DNA of 64,000 bases. Origin: DASPGQ01 sp035457705 (lineage in GTDB: Bacteria; Acidobacteriota; Vicinamibacteria; Marinacidobacterales; SMYC01). The DNA is taken from the NCBI GenBank assembly GCA_035457705.1, contig DATIBD010000103.1, positions 220,942-284,941 of the forward strand. The letters are read 5' to 3'. The notes beneath the pieces are model-generated. The model was not told the origin of the DNA, ran no database searches, and saw only the letters and a program-made list of their open reading frames with translations. The position numbers and the translations under genes were made by a program. This document shows positions 1-7,724 of the stretch, in pieces (the first letter of the stretch is position 1; each line of letters opens with the position of its first letter).

Positions 1-494
1 GCCTGCCGCCCGATCGCATTCGAATCGTCGTGCATCCGCAATCGACGGTACATTCGATGGTGGAGTTCGAGGACGGCTCGCTGATCGCCCAACTCGGCGT
101 CACCGACATGAGGCTGCCCATCCAGTATGCGCTCACGTATCCCGAAAGATTGGATAGCGGCCTGAGTCCTCTCGACCTGGAAACGCCGATGAAACTGGAT
201 TTCGAGCCTCCCGACTTCGAGCGTTTCCCCTGTCTCGCCCTCGCCTACCGCGCCCTCGAGCTCGGTGACACCGCGCCGGCCGTCCTGAACGCCGCGAACG
301 AGGTGGCCGTCGCCGCGTTCCTCGAGCGCCGCATCGGCTTTTTGGCCATTGCCGAGGTTCTCGCCGAAACGCTGGCTCGCCACAATCCGAGGCCTGCCGA
401 AGAGCTCTCGGTCGTGCTCGACGTGGACCGCTGGGCACGAGACGAGGCACGAAGCCTCCTCAGAGGCGCCAAGCGCGCTAAAATAGTTTACTGA
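1..494 (+). CDS. dxr: 1-deoxy-D-xylulose 5-phosphate reductoisomerase, C-terminal part
   Basis: The gene is cut by the window edge; the open frame runs from base 3, and about 163 residues of a roughly 390-residue enzyme are visible. DXR converts 1-deoxy-D-xylulose 5-phosphate to 2-C-methylerythritol 4-phosphate with NADPH in the cytosolic MEP isoprenoid pathway. The family signature HPQSTVHSMVEFEDGS near the left edge, the PDMR-like TDMRLPIQYAL segment and the later AANEVAVAAFL motif are typical. The TGA stop overlaps the rseP ATG by one base (TGATG), so the two genes are probably translationally coupled. The dxr-rseP order is common in bacteria. The missing N-terminus would hold the NADPH-binding fold. 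Confidence 0.96.
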   Translation, partial: LPPDRIRIVVHPQSTVHSMVEFEDGSLIAQLGVTDMRLPIQYALTYPERLDSGLSPLDLETPMKLDFEPPDFERFPCLALAYRALELGDTAPAVLNAANEVAVAAFLERRIGFLAIAEVLAETLARHNPRPAEELSVVLDVDRWARDEARSLLRGAKRAKIVY

Positions 495-1810
495 TGACGA
501 CTTTGCTCGCCTTCGCCTTCGTTTTCGGACTGGTCGTTCTCTTTCACGAAGCCGGCCACTTCTTTACGGCGAAGATCATCGGGGTTCGCGTCAAGGTCTT
601 CTCCTTCGGCTTTCCGCCCAAGCTCATTGGGCGGAAGTGGGGCGACACCGAGTATCAGTTGTGCCTCCTGCCCATCGGTGGCTATGTCAAAATGGCGGGG
701 GACAATCCCCTCGACGCGACCGGCGATCCCCGGGAGTTCATGAGTCGCACCAAATGGGAGCGTCTCGCGATCTACTTCGCCGGTCCGCTGATGAACCTCG
801 TTCTCACCATTGGCATTCTCACCGTGCTGTTCATGGTCGGCATGGAAAAGCCTGCCGGGCTCGACGACCCGGCCATGGTCCGCTTCGTCGCCGAGGACTC
901 GCCCGCGAGCCGATCCGGCGTGCGACCGGGGGATCAGATCGTCGCGATTGATGGCTCTTCGATCGAAACCTGGAGCGACGCGATCGATGCCTTCATCGTA
1001 CACGCGAACGACACCCTGACGCTGACGCTTCTTCGAGACGGAGAGCGCATCGAGAAGGATGTACTCGTCGAGACGAGAACGGAGGACCAGATCCCCTACA
1101 CGGGTTTGTTGCCTCCGGTGCAGCCCAAGGTGACGAGCTTATCCGACGACTTTCCCGCCAAGGCTGCGGGAATGCAGGAAGGCGACATCATCACCCGAGT
1201 GGACGACAAGCCGATCTTTCACTTCGAAGAGCTCATCGACGCGATCGAGTCCAAAGGGGGCGAAAGAGTCTCGATTTCGGTTCTTCGTGGGAACGAGACG
1301 ATAAACTTCGAGCTCACGCCCAAACGCGCGAACGACCGTTGGCTCATAGGAATCCAGTTCGACTCGGCCCCCATGGTGATCCATCAGATTCGAAACCCGG
1401 TTCTGGCGCTCGGCGCCGCGGTGAACGAAAGCGGGCGACTGATTCGACTGCTCTATGTCGTCCTGGGAAGACTGGTCACGGGACAAGCGTCGGTTCGACA
1501 GATGTCCGGTCCCATCGGTATCGCTGAGGCATCCGGCGAGACGGCGCGGAGGGGAGCGAAAGCCTTGTTCTCCTTCGTCGCCTTCCTGAGCATCAATCTA
1601 GGGATTTTGAATCTACTGCCCATCCCCCTGCTCGACGGGGGGCACATGGCCATCATCGCGCTCGAGGGCCTTGCCGGTCGTGATTTCAGCCTCCAGGTCA
1701 AGGAAAGAATCTTGCAAGTCGGCCTGGTGATGTTGCTGCTTCTCATGGCGACTGTCATCTATGTCGACCTCTCGAGAATCGACGCCATCGGCAAGTACCT
1801 CCCCTGGTAG
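494..1810 (+). CDS. rseP: RIP zinc metalloprotease RseP (site-2 protease)
   Basis: Inner-membrane site-2 protease that cleaves transmembrane segments, classically anti-sigma factors and leftover signal peptides. The zinc motif HEAGH is at residues 18-22 in the first membrane helix. Two PDZ-like regions follow (about residues 115-200 and 205-285), and the C-terminal membrane part carries the LLPIPLLDGGH (LDG) motif. The length of 438 aa fits the family, and double PDZ is the proteobacterial-type layout. It starts on the ATG that overlaps the dxr stop. The ECF sigma/anti-sigma pair at 61 kb is a conceivable but unproven client. Confidence 0.96.
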   Translation: MTTLLAFAFVFGLVVLFHEAGHFFTAKIIGVRVKVFSFGFPPKLIGRKWGDTEYQLCLLPIGGYVKMAGDNPLDATGDPREFMSRTKWERLAIYFAGPLMNLVLTIGILTVLFMVGMEKPAGLDDPAMVRFVAEDSPASRSGVRPGDQIVAIDGSSIETWSDAIDAFIVHANDTLTLTLLRDGERIEKDVLVETRTEDQIPYTGLLPPVQPKVTSLSDDFPAKAAGMQEGDIITRVDDKPIFHFEELIDAIESKGGERVSISVLRGNETINFELTPKRANDRWLIGIQFDSAPMVIHQIRNPVLALGAAVNESGRLIRLLYVVLGRLVTGQASVRQMSGPIGIAEASGETARRGAKALFSFVAFLSINLGILNLLPIPLLDGGHMAIIALEGLAGRDFSLQVKERILQVGLVMLLLLMATVIYVDLSRIDAIGKYLPW

Positions 1811-1816
1811 CCCCTC

Positions 1817-2926
1817 TTGCATATCGAATCGATCACTATCCACGAAGTAAAGCTCGACCTCAAGCACTTCTTCGAGACGAGCTTCTCGCGGGTCACCTAT
1901 CAGCGATTCCTGCTGCTCGAGGTCGTCGTAGACGGTGAGACCGGCGTCAGCGAGTGTATCGCCGACGAGGCGCCGAGCTACTCCTACGAGACCGTCAAAA
2001 CCTCGCTCCATGCCATCGAAGACTTCATTGCTCCCGTTGTCCTGAAGTCCGAATACCAGCACCCCGACGAGCTCCTGCCCTCACTGCGGCACATTCGGGG
2101 ACACAATATGGCCAAGGCCGCCGTCGAAATGGGCTTTTGGGAGGCCTACGCGCGGATGCGGGGTGAACCGCTCGGCATCGCCCTCGGCGGAGAGCGAACC
2201 GAGATCGCATCGGGAGTTTCTATCGGGATCCAGGACTCGGTGGGAAAGCTGCTGGAGAAGATCGCAACCGAGATCGGCGACGGCTATCGTCGCATAAAGA
2301 TCAAGATCAAGCCAGGATGGGATCTCGCCGTGGTTCGCCAGGTGCGAGAGCGGTTCCCCAATACTCCGCTGATGGTCGATGCCAACAGCGCTTACACGCT
2401 CGAAGATCTGCGCCTGTTCCAAGAGTTGGACGCGTTCGACTTGATGATGGTGGAGCAGCCCCTCCATTACGAGGATATGTGGAATCATGCGAAGCTCCAA
2501 AAGGAGATAAAAACGCCGGTTTGTCTCGACGAGTCCATCCATTCGATCGGGGACGCCCGCAGCGCAATCGAGATGGGCGCCTGCCGGATCATCAACATAA
2601 AAGCCGGCCGCGTCGGTGGTCTGTCGGCATCGCGGGACATCCAGAGGCTGGCGGGCGAACGCGGAATACCGGTGTGGTGCGGCGGGATGCTCGAAAGCGG
2701 GATCGGACGAGCACACAACGTTCACCTCTCGACACTCGCAAACTTCACTCTTCCCGGCGACGTGGCCGACTCGAAACGTTACTTCGTCGAGGAGCTGATC
2801 GAGCCGCGAGTCGAGGTGCGACCCAACGGGACCATCGAGGTGCCCCGAGGTCCCGGAATCGGCTATCGAGTCCTCTGGGACAGGGTGGAGAAGCATCGCG
2901 TCTCGCGTCGGATTCTGAACCGCTGA
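1817..2926 (+). CDS. menC: o-succinylbenzoate synthase-like enolase superfamily protein (MenC type)
   Basis: Enolase-superfamily enzyme of the MenC/N-succinylamino acid racemase group, 369 aa. o-Succinylbenzoate synthase dehydrates SHCHC in menaquinone synthesis. Expected active-site residues are visible: the KxK lysines around K163/K165, metal ligands D188 (MVDAN), E213 (VEQPL) and D238 (CLDES), and the opposite base K262 (NIKAGRVGG). The start is TTG at 1817, six bases after the rseP stop; no ATG lies near the conserved N-terminus. Members of this group can also racemise N-acylamino acids, and no other men gene is in the window, so the MenC role is likely but not certain. Confidence 0.85.
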   Translation: MHIESITIHEVKLDLKHFFETSFSRVTYQRFLLLEVVVDGETGVSECIADEAPSYSYETVKTSLHAIEDFIAPVVLKSEYQHPDELLPSLRHIRGHNMAKAAVEMGFWEAYARMRGEPLGIALGGERTEIASGVSIGIQDSVGKLLEKIATEIGDGYRRIKIKIKPGWDLAVVRQVRERFPNTPLMVDANSAYTLEDLRLFQELDAFDLMMVEQPLHYEDMWNHAKLQKEIKTPVCLDESIHSIGDARSAIEMGACRIINIKAGRVGGLSASRDIQRLAGERGIPVWCGGMLESGIGRAHNVHLSTLANFTLPGDVADSKRYFVEELIEPRVEVRPNGTIEVPRGPGIGYRVLWDRVEKHRVSRRILNR

Positions 2927-2943
2927 TTCCGCTTCGACCGCCG

Positions 2944-4968
2944 ATGACACGATTTTCTTTCCCGCTGGCGGCGGCAATTCTCGCTGGGGTCTGCGCGGAC
3001 TGCGCCACCACACCACCCGCGCCGACTACCGAGCCGACTTTCGAGATCAAATATGCCCGTCTCCTGAAGCTCGAGGACGAGCGCTCGCTCGGAGGCGGCG
3101 AGATCGAGGCGAGACTGACGGACCCCGACGCTCGGCTGCGGGCGCGGGCGGCGCTCGCGCTCGGGCGAATCGGTATCGGGGAGACCGCCGTTCGGCTCGT
3201 CCCTTTGCTATCCGACCCTTCGGCCTATGTGAGAACAACGGTGGCCTTTGCTATCGGGCTGTACGAAACCGAATTACCCGCGTCGGCCCGGGACGAGCTG
3301 CTCAAAAACCTCTCCGACGAGTCGTCTTCCGTCCGCGGATGGGCCGCCGCGACGCTAGCGCGCAGGGTGGGCGAAGAAGCGGCAGGCCCCATTGCCGAAG
3401 CGATCTCGTCCGATTTGCCGAGGGGGCAGGAGCCCTACGACTGGGCGGCGTCCATGACGAGCTCTGAGGTCCGTTTTCCCCACTTCGCCGAGCGGCTCTC
3501 GCTGTTCGCCTTGTCGAAGCTGAAGAGTGTTCGTTGGGCATGGGGTCTCCTCGCCACCGAGGGCGGCACGCCGCGTTTTACCTGGTGGCCCGCTGCCTGG
3601 GCGGCCAGCAATCTTTCCGGAGAGCAGCTTTCCTCGATCTTCTTGTTCTACGCCGGCTCGCCCGATCCCATCTCGAGGCTCTACGGTGCGCGCGGTCTCG
3701 GCGGCACGGTGCCGGAGCAGTCTCGCGACCAGCTCCGCGTGCTCCTGTTCGACCCCAACGAGAAGGTCCGCATCGAAGCCATTCGAGCCTCGGCGCGGCT
3801 GGGGCTCGAGGAACTCGTGCCCGACCTGATTACGCACCTCACCGAGGACACGCGATACGTCCAGGTCGAGGTGTTGAAAGCTCTGTCCAGCCTGCGACAT
3901 CCCCAAGCCGTCGACCCGCTCATCGATCTTCTCGGGAGCGAGATCGCCTGGGTCCGAGGACTCGCGCTCAGCGCGCTGGCGCGTCAGGACGAGGAGACCT
4001 TCTTTCTCCTCTTGTCGGGCATCGGTGAGGACCCCGACTGGTGGACACGAGTCGCGGTGGTCGAGACCCTTGGCAAGATGGGGAGCAAGCTCGCCCGGAA
4101 CCGACTTCGGGATTCTCTCGACGACCCGGACGCCCGCGTCCGCGCGGCGGTGCTGCGCAATCTCGCGCGTCGAGATGACGAAGATCCGACCGGGCTCCTC
4201 ATCGAGAGATTGAGATCGGACGATCCTTTCGAACGCGTCGCCGCGGCCAACCGACTGGCGTACCTGGAGAATGAAGCCGCTCTTCGACCCTTGGAGCAGG
4301 CTTTTCACGCCGAGATTGAGGAGCGGGCCAAGGTGGCGATGCTATCGGCTATCCACTGGCTCGATAGCGAGCGGGGCAGCGAGCTCGCCCGTGATGCCCA
4401 GGACGACTCGAGCTACTTGCTGAGACGGCGCGCCGCGGCGATTCTGAGGACGGACGTGCGCGCTCGACCCAGCCGGTACGGTCTCGAACACTACCAGGCG
4501 TTCATCGATGCCCCCTACACGCCGCAAGCTTTCATCCGGACCGATCGCGGGACGATCGAGCTGGAGCTTTTCATCGGCGACGCGCCCCTGACGGTGCAAA
4601 ACTTCATCGAGCTCGCGCGCAACGGCTTTTACGATGGACTGACGTTTCACGAGGTCGTTCCCAACGGCTTCATCCGGACCGGTGACCCGCGGGCCGACGG
4701 CAACGGCGGTCCAGGCTACTCGATTCGATCGGAAATCAACGAAAGGCCATTCCTCAGGGGAACGGTGGCCCTGTGGGAGGAGGAAAAGGACTGGGGAGGA
4801 AGCCAGTTCTTCATTACTCACTTGCCCGAGCCTCTTTTCGACGGACGCTTCACCGTGTTCGGACAGGTCACGACGGGAATGGACGTCGTCGACCGAATCG
4901 AGCGCGGGGATTCCATCCTGGACGTCACCATCTGGGACGGCATTACATCTCCCTACCGGGGCGAGTAG
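2944..4968 (+). CDS. HEAT-repeat protein fused to a cyclophilin-type peptidyl-prolyl isomerase domain
   Basis: A 674-aa exported protein. It has a short hydrophobic N-terminus with Cys at about residues 17 and 20 (AGVCADC, a poor lipobox), then a long run of HEAT-like helical repeats (about 40-480), then a C-terminal cyclophilin domain (about 515-670). The cyclophilin part keeps FHEVVP, TGDP, GGPGYS and SQFFIT, but the catalytic Arg of the usual FHR motif is Glu (FHE), so isomerase activity is doubtful. ATG at 2944 is chosen because it follows the menC stop and begins the signal-like segment; the frame stays open upstream only as an overlap of menC. Probable role: envelope protein folding or scaffolding. 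Confidence 0.85.
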   Translation: MTRFSFPLAAAILAGVCADCATTPPAPTTEPTFEIKYARLLKLEDERSLGGGEIEARLTDPDARLRARAALALGRIGIGETAVRLVPLLSDPSAYVRTTVAFAIGLYETELPASARDELLKNLSDESSSVRGWAAATLARRVGEEAAGPIAEAISSDLPRGQEPYDWAASMTSSEVRFPHFAERLSLFALSKLKSVRWAWGLLATEGGTPRFTWWPAAWAASNLSGEQLSSIFLFYAGSPDPISRLYGARGLGGTVPEQSRDQLRVLLFDPNEKVRIEAIRASARLGLEELVPDLITHLTEDTRYVQVEVLKALSSLRHPQAVDPLIDLLGSEIAWVRGLALSALARQDEETFFLLLSGIGEDPDWWTRVAVVETLGKMGSKLARNRLRDSLDDPDARVRAAVLRNLARRDDEDPTGLLIERLRSDDPFERVAAANRLAYLENEAALRPLEQAFHAEIEERAKVAMLSAIHWLDSERGSELARDAQDDSSYLLRRRAAAILRTDVRARPSRYGLEHYQAFIDAPYTPQAFIRTDRGTIELELFIGDAPLTVQNFIELARNGFYDGLTFHEVVPNGFIRTGDPRADGNGGPGYSIRSEINERPFLRGTVALWEEEKDWGGSQFFITHLPEPLFDGRFTVFGQVTTGMDVVDRIERGDSILDVTIWDGITSPYRGE

Positions 4969-4978
4969 TCCTGCCCCC

Positions 4979-5833
4979 GTGCACTACCGGCTCGTTGCCA
5001 TCGACCTCGACGGGACCCTGCTCGACTCCACCAAAAGGATCCCGGCGGACAATCTGAGCGCAATCGAGGAGATATCTGGAGCCGGGGTCGCGGTCGCGGT
5101 CGTCAGCGGCCGACGGTTTTCCTCGCTCCGACGACTCCTCGCTCCTCTCCATCCGGTCTATGTCGCGGCTAACAGCGGCGCCATCGTCAAGGAGAGCCTC
5201 GAGGGAGCTATTCTTCGGCGGAGGATGCTACCGCTGACGACGGCTTGCGAGATTCTGCGCTTCGCCCAGGAGTTTCCCATGGAGCCCGTGGTCCACGATG
5301 GACCAAACGGCGAAGGCCATATCATCCTGAGATCCTCGGCGCGAGATCTTCCCTCGTTGAAACGTTACCTCGGCGACAGGCAGCCGAACGCCGACTGGGT
5401 CGACGACTTCGAGCTCCAGCGCGACCCGGTGCAAATCGGCTTTACCGAGGGAGTGGATTCGATCCGTGCCTTCGAAAAAGCCCTTCGACACACCCTCGAC
5501 CCGCGATGTCTTGGGTTCGCCACCGCAAGAACGGAGTACGCCGACGAGGACTTCGCGCTTCTCGATGTCCTGTCCGAAGAGGCGACGAAGGCGAAGGCGC
5601 TCGAGTTCCTCGCGAGCCATCTGGGGATCACCCTGGAGGAAACGATCGCCATCGGAGACAACTGGAACGACGTCGAAATGCTGGAGCGCGCGGGCCTGGG
5701 CGTCGTAATGGGTAACGCGTCGAGCGCGCTGCGCGCTCAGGGGTTGGCGACGACTTCGACCAACGACGACGCCGGAGTCGCCGAAGCGATTCGGCGATAT
5801 GTTTTGAGCAGCGAGGACAAAAAAAGGGGGTGA
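4979..5833 (+). CDS. Cof-type HAD-superfamily hydrolase
   Basis: A 284-aa haloacid dehalogenase-type phosphatase of the Cof/YidA (IIB cap) class. Motif I is AIDLDGTLLD near the N-terminus (Asp nucleophile and acid/base), motif II is VSGRR, and motif IV is GDNWNDVEML near the C-terminus. The start is the GTG at 4979, because the conserved HYRLVAIDLDGT begins there; upstream in-frame codons only overlap the cyclophilin gene, which ends 10 bases earlier. Cof enzymes act on sugar phosphates, FMN or similar; the substrate cannot be told. Its TGA stop (5831-5833) lies inside the stem of the leftward terminator. Confidence 0.9.
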   Translation: MHYRLVAIDLDGTLLDSTKRIPADNLSAIEEISGAGVAVAVVSGRRFSSLRRLLAPLHPVYVAANSGAIVKESLEGAILRRRMLPLTTACEILRFAQEFPMEPVVHDGPNGEGHIILRSSARDLPSLKRYLGDRQPNADWVDDFELQRDPVQIGFTEGVDSIRAFEKALRHTLDPRCLGFATARTEYADEDFALLDVLSEEATKAKALEFLASHLGITLEETIAIGDNWNDVEMLERAGLGVVMGNASSALRAQGLATTSTNDDAGVAEAIRRYVLSSEDKKRG

Positions 5834-5846
5834 TGAACTCACCCCC
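5819..5846 (-). terminator. Rho-independent terminator of the leftward 23-codon gene
   Basis: A perfect 8-bp stem (GGGGGTGA at 5826-5833 with TCACCCCC at 5839-5846, loop of 5) is followed on the minus strand by a run of seven T. On the plus strand no T-run follows, so it serves transcription from the right. It sits 25 bases after the stop codon of the small Lys/Ala gene. Confidence 0.85.
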
Positions 5847-5870
5847 TCTCTCGGTACCCCTGAGGAAGAC

Positions 5871-5942
5871 TTACTTCTTCTTCTTGGCGGCTTTCTTCGC
5901 CGTTTTCTTGGCCGCTTTCTTAGCTCTCTTCTTCTTTGCCAT
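5871..5942 (-). CDS. Tiny Lys/Ala-rich basic peptide (23 aa), histone H1 tail-like
   Basis: A 24-codon frame from ATG at 5942 to TAA at 5871, too short for routine gene calling. It encodes a peptide beginning MAKKKRAKKAAKK and ending in four Lys. Apart from M, one R and one T it consists only of Lys and Ala, as in histone H1/Hc1-like DNA-binding tails. Support: an AGGAGG ribosome site 10 bases before the ATG, a consensus-like promoter upstream on the same strand, and a perfect terminator 25 bases downstream. Such peptides bind nucleic acid through charge, so a nucleoid- or RNA-associated role is inferred, not shown. Its codons use AAG heavily, like the neighbouring genes. Confidence 0.75.
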   Translation of the reverse strand: MAKKKRAKKAAKKTAKKAAKKKK

Positions 5943-6143
5943 TGTGTTCTCGCCTCCTCTCCTTAGGGGGTTTCGTAGAGGAGGCCGAGTGAGCTCTTTG
6001 CCGTTCGAAGGAATCGAATGCTTCCGTTCATCTTCGGTCTCTCCACGACATTTGCCAAGACCGGACGATCCCCTAACAGACGACTGCTACGGGGAACTCA
6101 ACAACTATAAGTCGTTTGAGTCTGGGCTTGACATACTAGATGT

Positions 6144-6172
6144 AGCATAAGGAAGCCTGAGTAGTGTGTCAA
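6144..6172 (-). promoter_or_regulatory. Sigma70-type promoter for the leftward tiny gene, inside an inverted repeat
   Basis: On the minus strand: TTGACA (6172-6167), a 17-base spacer, then TATGCT (6149-6144). Predicted transcription starts near 6137, giving a leader of about 195 bases before the ATG at 5942. The -35 box is one arm of a perfect 9-bp inverted repeat, GGCTTGACA (6125-6133) with TGTCAAGCC (6167-6175). The other arm also contains TTGACA facing right, but no -10 box follows at a proper distance. The repeat could be an operator. The rest of 5943-6236 holds no gene that I can see. Confidence 0.6.
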
Positions 6173-6236
6173 GCCTTTTGTCGGCGAGGAATACAGCGTT
6201 GGTGCTTTGGATAGAACGCGTTAGGCGCGCGAGTCG

Positions 6237-7346
6237 ATGGTGACCTTCGCCTTGACGGCGAGCTGCGGACTGGCGCGCCGGGGCGTGCTCACGACGACCC
6301 ACGGCTCGGTCGACACCCCGGCTTTCATGCCGGTTGCCACTCAGGGCGCAGTGAAGGCGTTGACTCAAAAGCAGCTGGAAGAGCTGGATTCCCAGATCAT
6401 ACTGGCCAACACGTATCATCTTATGCTTCGACCAGGGGCCGAACGGGTCGCGACGCTCGGCGGACTCCATAACCTCATCTCCTGGCGACGGCCGATTCTG
6501 ACCGATAGCGGCGGTTTTCAAATCGCGAGTCTCGCAACCTTGAGACGCGTCGACGACGGGGGCGTCACCTTCCGCTCCCACCTCGACGGCTCGCCTCACG
6601 TGTTGACGCCGGAACGGGCGGTCGACATCCAGGAAAAGCTCGGCTCGGACATCGCGATGGTGCTCGACGAATGCATCGTCTATCCCGCCGACACCACGAG
6701 CGCTCGCGAGGCTTGCCGCCGCACCCTGGAGTGGGCTCGGCGCTCCAAGCACGCACACCACCGAACGGATCAGGCGCTGTTCGGCATTGTGCAGGGCAGT
6801 GTGTACGAAGACCTGCGCCGTGAGCACGCCCGAGCGCTCGTCGACTTGGACTTTCCGGGTTACGGAATCGGCGGCCTTGCGGTCGGGGAGCCGATCGAGA
6901 TCACGCGCGCCATGACGGAAGCCGTGGCCGAAGAGCTCCCCCGGGACAAACCGCGATATCTGATGGGAGCAGGAACGCCTCTGGACATCCTCGAGTCGGT
7001 GGCGCGCGGAGTCGACCTGTTCGACTGCGTTCTCCCCACGAGGAACGCTCGAAACGGCACGTTATTCGTCTCGACGGGGAAGATCGCGATCAAGAACGCT
7101 CGCTTCTCCGACGACCCGGCGCCACCGGATCCCGGGTGTCGGTGCTACACCTGTCGGAACTTCTCCCGAGCTTACCTTCGGCATCTGTTTCTCGCCCGAG
7201 AGATGAGCTCCGCTACACTGAACAGCATCCACAACCTACATTTCTACTTCGAGCTTTTGCGCCGCATCCGTTCTGCCATCGAGGCAGGCACCTTCTCAAC
7301 CCTTCTCGACGAAGGGCGCTCCCGGCTCTTTGCCGGGTCGGCTTGA
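6237..7346 (+). CDS. tgt: Queuine/preQ1 tRNA-guanine transglycosylase
   Basis: Exchanges G34 of GUN-anticodon tRNAs for preQ1, the first tRNA-bound step of queuosine synthesis. Length 369 aa. Key residues match the E. coli enzyme: D90 (ILTDSGGFQ, general acid/base), D263 (LFDCVLPTRNARNG, nucleophile), and zinc ligands C301, C303, C306 (GCRCYTC) and H332. The bacterial GIGGLAVGEP motif is at about 211. ATG at 6237 begins the family-typical F-L-T-A-S-type start. It is followed by yajC-secD-secF, the classic queA/tgt-yajC-secDF order. QueG, the last queuosine enzyme, is at 56.4 kb. Confidence 0.97.
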   Translation: MVTFALTASCGLARRGVLTTTHGSVDTPAFMPVATQGAVKALTQKQLEELDSQIILANTYHLMLRPGAERVATLGGLHNLISWRRPILTDSGGFQIASLATLRRVDDGGVTFRSHLDGSPHVLTPERAVDIQEKLGSDIAMVLDECIVYPADTTSAREACRRTLEWARRSKHAHHRTDQALFGIVQGSVYEDLRREHARALVDLDFPGYGIGGLAVGEPIEITRAMTEAVAEELPRDKPRYLMGAGTPLDILESVARGVDLFDCVLPTRNARNGTLFVSTGKIAIKNARFSDDPAPPDPGCRCYTCRNFSRAYLRHLFLAREMSSATLNSIHNLHFYFELLRRIRSAIEAGTFSTLLDEGRSRLFAGSA

Positions 7347-7383
7347 ACGACCCTTTGAGCTAAACTATCATGTTGTCCTGTTG

Positions 7384-7716
7384 ATGCTTACTGTCGCGCC
7401 TCTTCAAGGTTCGGGTACGTTCTTGAGCAACCAGATTCTGCTCATGCTCGTCATCTTTGGCGTCTTCTACCTCATCGTCATCCGGCCGATGCGAAAGAAG
7501 CAGCAGGATACCGAAACGATGCTGAGCCAGCTAAAGAACGGAGATCGGGTCTTGACCAGCGGCGGAATCTACGGCACCGTCGTCGGCGTAAGCGACGACT
7601 CCGTCCAATTACGGGTGGCGGAGCATGTGAAGATTCAAGTCGCAAAATCGGCCATCACCCAGCTCGTTGAGGAGTCGTCCAAAGCCCGCCTTGCAGCCGC
7701 GGCTGCGAAGAAGTAG
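7384..7716 (+). CDS. yajC: Preprotein translocase accessory subunit YajC
   Basis: Small single-pass membrane protein of the SecDF-YajC complex that assists protein export through SecYEG. About 110 aa: a transmembrane helix near residues 17-40 (ILLMLVIFGVFYLIVIRP) followed by the conserved PMRKKQQ segment and a basic cytosolic KOW-like region (GDRVLTSGGIYGTVVG). ATG at 7384 is chosen; the frame is open a little further upstream but has no clear ribosome site. It sits between tgt and secD, eight bases before secD. Confidence 0.93.
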   Translation: MLTVAPLQGSGTFLSNQILLMLVIFGVFYLIVIRPMRKKQQDTETMLSQLKNGDRVLTSGGIYGTVVGVSDDSVQLRVAEHVKIQVAKSAITQLVEESSKARLAAAAAKK

Positions 7717-7724
7717 CTCATCCC

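Noticed and set aside
2317..2943. Upstream extension of the HEAT-cyclophilin frame through menC
   Set aside because: It overlaps a conserved enolase gene in another frame; the signal-like segment starts at ATG 2944.
6128..6156. Rightward promoter for tgt beginning at TTGACA 6128
   Set aside because: No -10-like sequence lies 16-18 bases downstream.
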